Source: CAVSJR01 sp963728285
GTDB lineage: Bacteria > Actinomycetota > UBA4738 > HRBIN12
Length of the DNA: 64,000 bases
NCBI GenBank assembly: GCA_963728285.1
Contig: CAVSJR010000001.1
Span: forward strand, 1,050,924-1,114,923
Direction of reading: 5' to 3'
The notes under the pieces are model-generated. The model searched no databases. It had not been told where the DNA came from and was given only the letters and a program-made list of their open reading frames with translations. This document shows positions 9,134 through 17,650 of this stretch, one piece after another (positions within the stretch are counted from its first letter, which is position 1; every line of letters begins with the position of its first letter). Made by a program: the position numbers and the translations under genes.

Positions 9134-9318
9134 GACCGTCTCGTCCGTGCGCCGACGAGGGTGCGGCCCTCGTCCAATCCTCGCAACACGCCGCCGCGCA
9201 GGTCGATACCCTCTCGCAACTCCAGGGTTCGAACGTCATCGAGATCGCGCGCCGCCCGTCCGGCCGGGCCGCCGCCGCCCGATCCCGACGACGGGTTCGC
9301 TACGAGGAGGAAGCACAC
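9130..9318 (-). pseudogene. Possible N-terminal remnant of a diacylglycerol/lipid kinase
   Basis: A 62-codon frame begins CFLLVANPSSGSGGGGPAG, which resembles the first beta-strand and Gly-rich loop of DAGK catalytic domains. It continues RTLELREGIDL and stops just where the GGDGT nucleotide-binding motif would be expected. The stop overlaps the PAP2 start. DAGK and PAP2 domains are often fused or adjacent in Actinomycetota, so a deletion joining a truncated kinase to PAP2 is plausible. No convincing ribosome site was seen, and it may alternatively be a chance frame. Confidence 0.35.
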
Positions 9319-9489
9319 GGACCGGATCGTATCGGCTGTGCCCGGCCGAGCCCGACGACCCGCCCGCCGGGCGGCCCTCCCCGACCTCGTCGCGCTTCGG
9401 CGTGTTCGACGTCTCGAGCGGGACGATGATAGAAAGCGGTTGGATCGCCCCCGCGGAGGTATGCGGGGCCGGACATCGGAAGGGCGGGG

Positions 9490-10128
9490 GTGCCTGTGCC
9501 GCGACTGTATTCGATCAAGCCGGCCATTTCGTTTCGCGGTCGGAGGTTTCGAGGCCTCCGGGGTTGGAAGGGCAAGCCCGCGCATCCGCCGCTCACCGAC
9601 TTCCCGATCGCGATGTATGTGCTCGCCGCGTTCTGCGACGTGGTCTCGTTCGTCGCCGCGTCGGATGCGATCGGGGACGGGAACGCGAGCGTGGCGCACG
9701 ACTTCTTCGCGGCGGGGTCCATCGCCATCATCGCCGGCGCCGTGATCTCACTTCCCACTGCCCTGACGGGATTCTGGGACTGGTGGAAAGGCCTTCCACG
9801 TGATCGATCCACCGGTCCGATCGGCGTGGCCAAACACAGCCAGGTCTGGAGGACGGCGAACTGGCACATGACCGTCATGCTGACGGTCACCGCCATCGTG
9901 ATCATCGACATCGTGGTTCGGCTCACGCAGACGACCGACGATGCCGCGAGCGCCGCGGTGACGATTCTGTCCGTTCTCATCGCCGTCGCCGTCTCGTTCG
10001 GAGCCGCGTACGGTGGCGCGCTCGTCTACGAATACGGGTTCAACGTCGAGTCGGTGGAGGGAAGCACCGTGTGGGACGAGACCGAGGAGGATGTGCTTCC
10101 GGGCCGCAAGCCGCGATCGACGAGCTGA
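9490..10128 (+). CDS. DUF2231-family membrane protein
   Basis: The 212-residue protein has the family-like HPPLTDFPIAMYV opening and four membrane segments (about residues 42-62, 74-98, 128-150 and 158-180), with HSQVWRTANWH between the second and third. DUF2231 proteins are of unknown function; conserved His residues have suggested haem or metal binding. GTG 9490 follows GGAAGG. Transcription is away from the DAGK-like remnant. Confidence 0.8.
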   Translation: MPVPRLYSIKPAISFRGRRFRGLRGWKGKPAHPPLTDFPIAMYVLAAFCDVVSFVAASDAIGDGNASVAHDFFAAGSIAIIAGAVISLPTALTGFWDWWKGLPRDRSTGPIGVAKHSQVWRTANWHMTVMLTVTAIVIIDIVVRLTQTTDDAASAAVTILSVLIAVAVSFGAAYGGALVYEYGFNVESVEGSTVWDETEEDVLPGRKPRSTS

Positions 10129-10202
10129 ACCGCGGAGCTGAAAGACACGGAGGTCGTCCGAGCGTTGCCGGCTCGGTTCCGGGGTCCGGACGCGCCTCCG
10201 GG

Positions 10203-10208
10203 TAGGCT
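10203..10208 (+). promoter_or_regulatory. -10 hexamer TAGGCT of the metallophosphoesterase gene
   Basis: Eight nucleotides separate it from ATG 10217, with no Shine-Dalgarno sequence between. Confidence 0.5.
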
Positions 10209-10216
10209 CCCCGGCG

Positions 10217-11581
10217 ATGACTCGCGCCTGGGGGAACGAGCGGCGCTCCCGATCGGAGGAGGGGCCGCCCGTGCACGTGCCTCCCGACGTCGAGCGGCCG
10301 CCCGACGTGCGGGCTCCGGACCCCGGCGCGATCGCCGACGTCGCCGACATCCCGGTCCCGCGCGGGCACCGGATCGTGTGCGTGAGCGATCTGCATCTGC
10401 GTCCGGGCAGGACCGATGCGTCCGGCTGGGCCGTCCCCCAGCTCGTCCGGGCGCTCGACGCCCTCGAGGGTCCGGCCACGCTCGTGTTGCTCGGGGACGT
10501 CTTGGAGATGTGGTTCGTCCAGCCGCCCGACGGATCCGGCTCGCTCGAGGCGCACGACGACCTCGTCGCGGCGGTCCGCCGATTCCGATCGCGCCCCACC
10601 CGCAGCGTCGTCTACGTGATCGGCAACCACGACGCCCGGCTCGCGTGGGACGGCGGCTTGCTCGAGACGGTTCGCGGCCGGCTCGGATGCAGCTTCGCGT
10701 TCTCCGCCGAGCTCATCCCAGACGGCGACGGACGCCGGGTGCGCGTCGAGCACGGACACGCGCACGATCCCGCCAATGCCTTCCGTGATCCCCGCGACCC
10801 TCGCGAGTCGCCCCTTGGAATGCATCTCGTCGAGGAGGTCCTCCCGGAGCTCGCGTTCGCCCAGCGCGGGGTGCTCGACGGCGTCGAGGGCCTCGCCAAC
10901 CCTCGGACCTTTCCCGGATTCCTCTCGTCTCGGTACTTCTATCGCCGTCTTCTCGGGGTCGCCGGGTGGATCGTGGTCCCGCTTGCGTTGCTCTATCTCG
11001 GCCGACTGGCCGCCTCGCTGGCGCTCGTGCTCTCCGGCAACGAACGCCTCGGCCTGGATGTCGCCCTGGGGGCGCGGTTCATCGGGCTCGACGCCGCTCA
11101 GCTGGGCGTCCTCCTCGCCGTGTCGTTCCTGGCCGTCCACGCGGCCCGGCGACAATGGCGCGAGGGCTCGTCGGCGGTCGCTTCCACGAGGGGTGCGACG
11201 CAGAACGCCAACACGCGGGACGCCGCTCGCGACCTTGTCGCCCGGGGCGGCTACGCGGGGATGGTGGCGGCCCACACGCACCATTGCGAGCTCTCCGAGG
11301 TGCCCGGCGGCTTCTACGCCAACACCGGATCATGCACGAGGGTCATCGATCGCGTCCGCGCGCGCTTTCGCCTGCCGGCGGTCTATCTGCCGAGGCTGCA
11401 GCTGTCGTGGATCCTCCTCGAGCCCCGGGACGACTGGAGCGTGCGGTTGTTCGCCGCGCGCCGAAGCTCGGAGGGAGCATCGAGGCTCGAGCGCCTCGCG
11501 ACCGCTCCCGACGCGCGCCGACTCGCCACCGATCCAGTGGAGATAGCGCGGTGGCCGGAGGGCCCCCTGCTCCCCGAGTAG
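10217..11581 (+). CDS. Calcineurin-like metallophosphoesterase with two membrane segments
   Basis: The 454-residue protein has the five metal-ligand blocks of the metallophosphatase fold: SDLHL, GDVLE, GNHD, HGHAHD and a late HTHH. A hydrophobic hairpin (about residues 250-275 and 290-315) lies between the fourth and fifth blocks, so the enzyme is membrane-attached, with the catalytic domain formed across the insertion. The arrangement recalls UDP-2,3-diacylglucosamine hydrolase-like proteins, but the natural substrate in this lineage is unknown. Confidence 0.85.
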   Translation: MTRAWGNERRSRSEEGPPVHVPPDVERPPDVRAPDPGAIADVADIPVPRGHRIVCVSDLHLRPGRTDASGWAVPQLVRALDALEGPATLVLLGDVLEMWFVQPPDGSGSLEAHDDLVAAVRRFRSRPTRSVVYVIGNHDARLAWDGGLLETVRGRLGCSFAFSAELIPDGDGRRVRVEHGHAHDPANAFRDPRDPRESPLGMHLVEEVLPELAFAQRGVLDGVEGLANPRTFPGFLSSRYFYRRLLGVAGWIVVPLALLYLGRLAASLALVLSGNERLGLDVALGARFIGLDAAQLGVLLAVSFLAVHAARRQWREGSSAVASTRGATQNANTRDAARDLVARGGYAGMVAAHTHHCELSEVPGGFYANTGSCTRVIDRVRARFRLPAVYLPRLQLSWILLEPRDDWSVRLFAARRSSEGASRLERLATAPDARRLATDPVEIARWPEGPLLPE

Positions 11582-11607
11582 CCGCCGATCCGACCGGCGC
11601 CTGTTCA

Positions 11608-11638
11608 CTTCGAAGCGGGGATCTGTCATGCTTCGAAG
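11608..11638. promoter_or_regulatory. Two identical palindromes (CTTCGAAG) upstream of the trypsin-like protease
   Basis: CTTCGAAG occurs at 11608-11615 and again at 11631-11638, 23 bp from centre to centre, i.e. about two helical turns. This spacing suits a dimer-pair operator in the 5' region of the gene starting at 11701. No regulator is identified. Confidence 0.35.
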
Positions 11639-11700
11639 GGAAACTCTCTCACCCGCTGTGGGAGGGCGGCCGCATCGACGTGCGACGAAGAGGAGGAACC

Positions 11701-12477
11701 GTGCGAAAGCTCGTGCTCGGGGCAGTGATCTCGTTGGTCGTGGGGATCGCGGCCATGCCTTCCTCCGCCATCACCTACGGCCACGTGGACGGCGAGCGGC
11801 ATCCCAGCGTCGGGTCGCTCCTCGGCAAGTCGAGGAAGGGCAAGTTCTTCCAGGCGTGCACGGTGTCCCTCATCGCGCCGAGGGTGGTTTTGACGGCGGC
11901 CCACTGCGTGGTGGGCGAGGAACCCGAGGACTTCTGGGTCACGTTCGACCCGGTGCTCTCGCAGGACATGGCCGTCATCCACGGCACTGCGCACTACGAC
12001 CACCGGGCGTACACGCAGGGGACGTCGAGGCCTCACGACATCGCCGTCGTCGTGCTCGACGAGGCGGTGAACAGGACGCCCGTGGATCTGCCGCCGATCG
12101 GGCTGCTCGACCGGCTGAAGGCGCGGCACGAGCTCAAGGGCCAGGTCTTCACCGCGGTCGGCTACGGCACGCGCCGGACGACACAGCAGGGTGGGTGGGC
12201 GAGCATCCTCTCCAACGACAAGCGCCGCTTTGCGACGCAGCACTACCTCTCGCTGCAGGACCAGTGGCTGCTGCTCAGCATGAACCCGGCCACGGGCAAC
12301 GCGGGAACCTGCTATGGGGATTCGGGCGGCCCACACTTCCTCGGCGGGGTGGACTCCAACCTGGAGGTGGCCCTCACGGTCTTCGGGGACGCGTACTGCA
12401 AGGCCACGGACAAGGACATGCGGCTCGATACCCGCGCGGCGCAGAACTTCATCGGCCGGTTCGTCGATCTCCCCTGA
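11701..12477 (+). CDS. Secreted trypsin-like serine protease (S1 family)
   Basis: A 258-residue precursor begins at GTG 11701 with a strong AGAGGAGGAA ribosome site, then a signal peptide (VRKLVLGAVISLVVGIAA). The catalytic triad is visible: His in LTAAHC, Asp in HDIAVVVLD and Ser in CYGDSGGP. Cysteines at CTVSLIAPRVVLTAAHC and near NAGTCYGDSGG would form the usual disulphides. The frame is open far upstream but lies inside the phosphoesterase gene, so the longer version is rejected. It probably acts outside the cell. Confidence 0.92.
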   Translation: MRKLVLGAVISLVVGIAAMPSSAITYGHVDGERHPSVGSLLGKSRKGKFFQACTVSLIAPRVVLTAAHCVVGEEPEDFWVTFDPVLSQDMAVIHGTAHYDHRAYTQGTSRPHDIAVVVLDEAVNRTPVDLPPIGLLDRLKARHELKGQVFTAVGYGTRRTTQQGGWASILSNDKRRFATQHYLSLQDQWLLLSMNPATGNAGTCYGDSGGPHFLGGVDSNLEVALTVFGDAYCKATDKDMRLDTRAAQNFIGRFVDLP

Positions 12478-12594
12478 TGCCTCGGCGCTCCTGCGCCGAC
12501 CCGGTTGACACGGAGCGCACCGTCGCGTGAAGCTCCGGGCGGCGAGTCGGCGAGTTCGTGCTCGGATCCCGCCGTCGAGAAAGGCGTCCGCCAG

Positions 12595-14205
12595 ATGAGG
12601 CGTTTCGCTCGCTCCGCGCTGATCGGCGCCGCGCTCGTCGCGACGCTCGCTTCGCCCCTTCCCGGCCCCGCCGGCGCAGCGACCGGCTCGGGCGGGAACC
12701 TCGCGCTCGCTCGCGCCTCGGCCGGGACCCCCGGGCCCTTGTCCGGGGCGGCGAGACGTGCCGCGGCCGGCGAGCTGCTTCCGGCCGACCCCGCGGAGCT
12801 CGAGGTGGCAAAGGCCGAGGCGGCCTCCCGAGCCGGGAGCTCCCGGACTCGTGTCGCGCGGGGCACCTCCGCGCCGACGATCGGCAGGAAAGCGATGGGC
12901 CTGTCGGATGTCTCCTCGACGCCCTCGGACTCCACCGGCGCCATCGGGCCGACCCGATACATCGAGACGGTGAACCGCAAGGTCGGGATCTACGACCGCA
13001 ACCTGAACCTGCTCGCATCCGACACGCTGCAGGCCTGGTGGGCCGAGCCCGGATCCAACTCGTTCGATCCGCAGGTCATCTGGGACGCGACCACGAATCG
13101 CTTCTACTACGCCGGAGCGGTCGTGTACAGCGCGGTGGACAACCGGCTCGCGTTTGGATTCAGCACCACCGCATCCCCGAACAACGCGACGACCGACTGG
13201 TGCCACTACGACCTCACGTACGGAAGCGAGTTCGCGGACTTCCCGAAGCTCGGGGACTCGAGGTACTTCTCGATCATCGGGGTCAACGTCTTCAACGGAC
13301 AGACGTACCGCGGATCCGACGTGCTGGCCATCGGCAAGCCGCCGTCGGGCACGGCCTGTCCCGCCGCCTCGACGTTCCCGGTCGACGTCGGGCAGAACCT
13401 GGAGATCGGCGGGATCGAGCAGTTCACGCCCGTTCCCGCCAACGAGATCGACAGGCAGCAGACGGGCTGGGTCCTCACCCGATCCAGCAGCGTCGAGGGG
13501 TCCTCGCTCGGTCGCTTCAGGGTGACGCGCAACGCGACCACGGGCGACCCGATCGTCGAGACGAGCGGGGTCGACATCGACGTGCCGACGTACGCGCCGC
13601 CGGCGAACGCGCCGCAGAAGGACGGCGCGTATCTGATCGACACCAGCGACGCGCGGCTCACCCAGGCGGTGGCGGCGTTCGATCCGTCGACCGGCGGCAG
13701 GTTCGTCGTGTGGACCCAGCACGCCATCGCGGGTGGCGCCGGCTCGCAGGAGCGTTGGTACGAGATCGACCCGGCCGCGCGGAGCGTCGTCCAGAGCGGC
13801 CAGGTGTCTCACTCATCGCTCTACATCTTCAATGGAGCGATCTCCCCGGATCGGGTCGTGAGCGGGCGCGCCAAGGCATTCGGAGCAAACATGGTGCTCG
13901 GCTACACGACATCCTCGCCCACCACGTATCCGGCCATCCGGATGGTGAGCAAGCGAGGAGCGGACGGCGTCTCGTCGCCCGTCCTCGTCCGGAGGTCCCC
14001 GGGCCACGACGAGGACTTCGGATGTCCGCAGGTCGGTCTCTGCCGCTGGGGTGACTACTCGGGGGCCACACCGGACCCCAAGGCGGCGGTCGACCGCAGT
14101 GCCGGCGTCGTCTGGCTCACCAACATGTGGACCGCCGACGCGGATACGACCGGCGGCGACGCGGGGGTGTCCTGGCGCACGTGGAATTGGTCCGCCACGC
14201 CCTAG
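12595..14205 (+). CDS. Large secreted protein of unknown function, probably beta-propeller
   Basis: The 536-residue precursor starts at ATG 12595 after GAGAAAGG and has a signal peptide (FARSALIGAALVATLASPLPG). The mature part is rich in aromatic/Gly strands such as RYIETVNRKVGIYDRNL, DPQVIWDATTNRFYYAG and TQAVAAFDPSTGGRF, which suggests repeated blades of a beta-propeller. I recognise no catalytic motif. It follows the trypsin-like protease by 117 nt on the same strand. Confidence 0.75.
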   Translation: MRRFARSALIGAALVATLASPLPGPAGAATGSGGNLALARASAGTPGPLSGAARRAAAGELLPADPAELEVAKAEAASRAGSSRTRVARGTSAPTIGRKAMGLSDVSSTPSDSTGAIGPTRYIETVNRKVGIYDRNLNLLASDTLQAWWAEPGSNSFDPQVIWDATTNRFYYAGAVVYSAVDNRLAFGFSTTASPNNATTDWCHYDLTYGSEFADFPKLGDSRYFSIIGVNVFNGQTYRGSDVLAIGKPPSGTACPAASTFPVDVGQNLEIGGIEQFTPVPANEIDRQQTGWVLTRSSSVEGSSLGRFRVTRNATTGDPIVETSGVDIDVPTYAPPANAPQKDGAYLIDTSDARLTQAVAAFDPSTGGRFVVWTQHAIAGGAGSQERWYEIDPAARSVVQSGQVSHSSLYIFNGAISPDRVVSGRAKAFGANMVLGYTTSSPTTYPAIRMVSKRGADGVSSPVLVRRSPGHDEDFGCPQVGLCRWGDYSGATPDPKAAVDRSAGVVWLTNMWTADADTTGGDAGVSWRTWNWSATP

Positions 14206-14316
14206 CGCCCTCGCGGCTCGCGCAAGAGTCGACGGCACGGGGTCGTCCGGCGGTGCCACGGAAAGGCTGGGTGACCTGGGCTCCCCGGACGACCCCGATA
14301 CCGTCTTCATGCCATG

Positions 14317-14354
14317 AGAGGCGCTCGCGGCAGGAAGGAACTGCGAGCGTCTCT
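14317..14354 (+). terminator. Hairpin after the secreted beta-propeller gene
   Basis: A 12-bp stem with G-T pairs can form between 14317-14328 and 14343-14354. There is no following T-run, so it may be a factor-dependent or purely structural element. Confidence 0.3.
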
Positions 14355-14411
14355 TCACGCCCCCAGCGAGGGGAAGATGACCATACGGCGCCGGCCCGGA
14401 TTTCGCCAGTG

Positions 14412-14417
14412 TAAGGT
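14412..14417 (+). promoter_or_regulatory. -10 hexamer TAAGGT of the enoyl-CoA hydratase gene
   Basis: It ends 6 nt before ATG 14424; AAGG within it could double as a weak ribosome site. Confidence 0.45.
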
Positions 14418-14423
14418 CGCGCG

Positions 14424-15215
14424 ATGAGCCGGGAGGACGCCCTCGAGCTGGTGGCGGTCGCCCGACGCGGGGCGGTCTGCGTGGTGACGCTGAACCGGCC
14501 GGCGAAGCTGAACGCGCTCTCGACCGACCTGGAGCGGCAGCTGGATGCAGCGATCCGAAGCGACGCCGTCGCGGGCGCCGGCGCGCTCGTCATCACGGGC
14601 AGCGGCCGCGCGTTCTCCGCGGGAGCCGACATCGGCGAGATGCGCGACGCCGACCCGGCCGGCGTGATGGCCTACTACCGCGAGACCGGCGAGATCTACG
14701 AGCGGATCGCGGCGCTCCCTCAGGCGAGCGTCTGCGCGATCCACGGGTACTGCCTCGGCGGCGGGCTCGAGCTCGCCCTCGCCACGGACCTTCGCGTGGC
14801 CGACGAAACCGCCGTGTTCGGGCTCCCCGAGGTGCAGATCGGGATCCTGCCGAGCTCGGGAGGGACACACCGCCTCGTTCGGGCGGTCGGGCCGGCCAGG
14901 GCGAAGGAGCTCATCCTCTTGCGCGAGCGCGTCGACGCCGCGGAGGCGCATCGGATCGGCCTCGTCGCCGAGGTCGTTCCCGAGGGCACCGCGCTCGAGC
15001 GGGGCATCCGGATCGCCGAGCGCCTCGCGGGCCTCCCGCCGCTCGCGGTCGAGCTCGCCAAGCGCGCGGTCGATCAGATGGCCGATTCCTCACGGGAGGC
15101 CGGGATCCTCATCGAACGACTCGCCTACGGCGTGCTGGCCGACACGACCGACGCCCGCGCCGCCGCCGATCGGTTCGTGAGCGAGCACGAGCACGGAGGC
15201 CCGTCCGGGCCCTAG
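14424..15215 (+). CDS. Enoyl-CoA hydratase/isomerase (crotonase family)
   Basis: The 263-residue protein has the crotonase oxyanion-hole blocks GRAFSAGADIGEM and CLGGGLELALATDL. Both acidic positions used by hydratases appear kept: Glu in FGLPEVQIGILP and Glu in ARAKELILL. It should hydrate trans-2-enoyl-CoA in fatty-acid or amino-acid breakdown. Normal length. It shares a four-base CTAG stop overlap with the convergent SDR gene. No other beta-oxidation gene is adjacent. Confidence 0.9.
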   Translation: MSREDALELVAVARRGAVCVVTLNRPAKLNALSTDLERQLDAAIRSDAVAGAGALVITGSGRAFSAGADIGEMRDADPAGVMAYYRETGEIYERIAALPQASVCAIHGYCLGGGLELALATDLRVADETAVFGLPEVQIGILPSSGGTHRLVRAVGPARAKELILLRERVDAAEAHRIGLVAEVVPEGTALERGIRIAERLAGLPPLAVELAKRAVDQMADSSREAGILIERLAYGVLADTTDARAAADRFVSEHEHGGPSGP

Positions 15216-16036
15216 GGCGGGGGGCTCGGAGGCGGCTCGCCGGCACCCCAGGCATCGAGGCCGCCGTCCACGACCACGGTCGTCCCCGTCACGTAGGCGC
15301 CTCCGGCCGAGGCGAGGAACGCGATCACCGAGGCGACCTCCTCGGGCATGCCGAGCCGTCCGAGCGGGACCTGGCGGCGCGATCGATCGACGACCTCGGG
15401 CCCGTAGCCCAGGAGGCCCTCCGTCAGCACGTTTCCGACGGCCACGCACACCGTACGAATTCCGTGCCTGCTCCACTCGAGCGAGAGCCCGGCCGCGAGC
15501 ACCTCGAGGGCGCCGCGCGCCGCCGCGGCGTGGGCGAATCCGGGGATGCCTCGGCGCGGGCTGAATCCGAGGAAGACGACCAGGCCCGACCCGCCGGGGA
15601 TCATGGAGCGGGTGGCGACGGCGTGCGTGAGGTTCCAGGCCGCGTCGACCGTGAGCCTGTGCACGGCCCGCCATCCCTTGAGCGAGATGGCCTCCGCGGG
15701 TGCTTCGAACTGGCCGCCGGCGTTGTTCACGAGGACGTCGATGCGCCCGAACCGCTCGAGGGCGGCGTCGACGAGCGTCTCGACCTGGTCGGGTTCCCGG
15801 ATATCCGCCGGGAGGGCCAGGCAGTCGGTGCCCCGCGCCTCGAGCTCGGAGCGAACGGCCGTGAGCGGCTCCGGGCGCCGCCCGCAGATGACGAGGCGGG
15901 CGCCGGAGCCGGCGAGCTCCCGCGCGGTGGCGCGCCCGATGCCCGTTCCCCCGCCGGTGACGAGGGCCACGCGGCCGCGGTTGGCATCCTGCGCGAGCGG
16001 GGAGGCGAACGCGGAAGGCGATCCCGACACGGCCAT
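15212..16036 (-). CDS. Short-chain dehydrogenase/reductase without the classical Tyr-Lys pair
   Basis: The 274-residue protein has the Rossmann motif TGGGTGIG, the adenine-ribose block ICGRRPEPL, NNAG, and the C-terminal VTGTTVVVDGG. Where classical SDRs have YxxxK, the sequence reads FSPRRGIPGFAHAAAARGAL, so both catalytic residues are missing. A similar substitution occurs, as I recall, in citronellol-dehydrogenase-like SDRs of Actinomycetota, so this may be a functional subfamily with altered chemistry. ATG 16036 is preferred because it best fits SDR length; ATG 16054 and an upstream start at 16093 are alternatives. Confidence 0.85.
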   Translation of the reverse strand: MAVSGSPSAFASPLAQDANRGRVALVTGGGTGIGRATARELAGSGARLVICGRRPEPLTAVRSELEARGTDCLALPADIREPDQVETLVDAALERFGRIDVLVNNAGGQFEAPAEAISLKGWRAVHRLTVDAAWNLTHAVATRSMIPGGSGLVVFLGFSPRRGIPGFAHAAAARGALEVLAAGLSLEWSRHGIRTVCVAVGNVLTEGLLGYGPEVVDRSRRQVPLGRLGMPEEVASVIAFLASAGGAYVTGTTVVVDGGLDAWGAGEPPPSPPP

Positions 16037-16125
16037 CACTCTACGGGAGCTCATGCGGCGCCCGCGCGAGCGCGCTTCCCAGCCGGGTCGCATCCCGCGT
16101 ACAGTTCAACGCGGGGAGGAATCGG

Positions 16126-17004
16126 TTGGCCGCGAAGACCAAGAACGCGAAGGACAAGGCGCGCAGGGAGGCCGAGCGAACCACGCCGGCCGGCGAGGAG
16201 ATGCCCGCCGCGACGAGGATCCCGAAGAAGGCGTACGAGGCCGAGCTGGTTCGCCTGCAGGAGGAGCTCGTGAAGATGGCCGAGTGGGTCAAGGACTCGG
16301 GGGCCCGCGTGGTCGTCCTCTTCGAGGGCCGCGACGCCGCCGGCAAGGGCGGCGCGATCAAGCGGATCACCGAACACCTCAACCCTCGAATCGCCCGTGT
16401 CGTGGCGCTGCCGGTGCCGTCGGCGCGGCAGGAGACCCAGTGGTACTTCCAGCGCTACGTCGAGCAGCTGCCGGCCGGTGGCGAGATCGTGTTGTTCGAC
16501 CGAAGCTGGTACAACCGCGCCGGCATCGAGAAGGTCCTGGGCTTCTGCACGCCGGAGCAGCATCGGATCTTCCTCCGCCAGTGCCCGGTCTTCGAGCGTC
16601 TGCTCGTGGACGACGGCATCCACCTCATCAAGTACTGGTTCTCCGTGAGTGACGAGGAGCAGGCTCGCCGGTTCGAGGCGAGGATCGACGACCCGATGCG
16701 CCGGTGGAAGCTCTCCTCCACCGATCTGTTCTCCCGAACGCGATGGGTGGACTACTCTCGAGCCAAGGACGAGATGTTCGTCCACACCGATACGCCTGAG
16801 GCGCCGTGGTACGTCGTGGACGCCGACGACAAGCGCCGCGCACGGATCAACTGCATCGCGCATCTGCTCAGTAGCGTGCCGTACGTCCCGAAGCAACTGG
16901 AGCGCGTCGAGCTGCCCAAGCGCCAGGCCGACCAGGGATATGTGCGTCCCTCTCGCGACATCTACACGCACGTGCCCGATCACGCGTCCACGCTCGTGAA
17001 GTAG
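16126..17004 (+). CDS. ppk2: Polyphosphate kinase 2
   Basis: The 292-residue protein has the PPK2 blocks in order: Walker A GRDAAGKGGAIKR, ALPVPSARQETQWYFQRY, Walker B FDRSWYNRAGIEKVLGFC, and FSVSDEEQARRFEARIDDP. PPK2 enzymes transfer phosphate between polyphosphate and nucleoside mono- or diphosphates; single-domain proteins of this size usually act on diphosphates, which is inference here. The start is TTG 16126 with a good GGGGAGGA site; TACAGT at 16099-16104 is a likely -10 element. Cytoplasmic. Confidence 0.93.
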   Translation: MAAKTKNAKDKARREAERTTPAGEEMPAATRIPKKAYEAELVRLQEELVKMAEWVKDSGARVVVLFEGRDAAGKGGAIKRITEHLNPRIARVVALPVPSARQETQWYFQRYVEQLPAGGEIVLFDRSWYNRAGIEKVLGFCTPEQHRIFLRQCPVFERLLVDDGIHLIKYWFSVSDEEQARRFEARIDDPMRRWKLSSTDLFSRTRWVDYSRAKDEMFVHTDTPEAPWYVVDADDKRRARINCIAHLLSSVPYVPKQLERVELPKRQADQGYVRPSRDIYTHVPDHASTLVK

Positions 17005-17025
17005 CGAGGGTCGCGGCCGACTCGA

Positions 17026-17031
17026 TACGGT
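17026..17031 (+). promoter_or_regulatory. -10 hexamer TACGGT of the GNAT gene
   Basis: Seven nucleotides separate it from ATG 17039, and no Shine-Dalgarno sequence is present. Confidence 0.5.
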
Positions 17032-17038
17032 CACGCGC

Positions 17039-17650
17039 ATGGTCGTGGCCCGGCGCGCCTCCGAGGTTGATGTCGAAGCTCTCTCCGTGCTGCTCGCGGA
17101 CGCGTTCGTCGACGATGCCATGCTCACGTGGACGTTTCCGCCCGACGGTGTGCGGGAGCGCATTCGGCGCAACTTCGAGGTGCTCGATCGCCTCGCCGCG
17201 GCCCGCGGCTGGCTCTGGACCGTCGAGGGCAACGCGGCGGTCGCCCTGTGGGTGCCGCCCGACACCGCGGCGGAGTACGAGGAGGTCATGGCCGAGCTGG
17301 GGCCGGAGGTGGCCACGCTCACCGAGGACGGTGGCGCGCGCTTCGATTCGTTCTGGGGATGGGTGGAGCACCACCGCCCCTCCGAGCCTCATTGGTATCT
17401 CGACCACCTCGCGGTCGATCGCGCTCGGAGGGGGCAGGGACTCGGTGTGCACCTCGTCCAGCACGGGCTGGATCGGGCGGGGGAGGACGGCACGGGAGCC
17501 TTCCTCGTCACCTCGCGTCCATCAAACGTCGCGTTCTACGAGCGCAGGGGATTCGTGATCGCGGAGGAGGATGATGCTCCCGACGGAGGCCCGCATCTGT
17601 GGTTCCTTCGGTGGGAGCGGGAGACGCGCGCCTCACGGTGGCGGACGTGA
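17039..17650 (+). CDS. GNAT-family N-acetyltransferase
   Basis: The 203-residue protein has the GNAT fold: an acetyl-CoA pyrophosphate loop RRGQGLGVHLV preceded by YLDHLAVDRAR, and a C-terminal NVAFYERRGFVI strand. The acceptor is unknown. Length is normal. The last 18 nt overlap the convergent S51 peptidase gene. Confidence 0.88.
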   Translation: MVVARRASEVDVEALSVLLADAFVDDAMLTWTFPPDGVRERIRRNFEVLDRLAAARGWLWTVEGNAAVALWVPPDTAAEYEEVMAELGPEVATLTEDGGARFDSFWGWVEHHRPSEPHWYLDHLAVDRARRGQGLGVHLVQHGLDRAGEDGTGAFLVTSRPSNVAFYERRGFVIAEEDDAPDGGPHLWFLRWERETRASRWRT

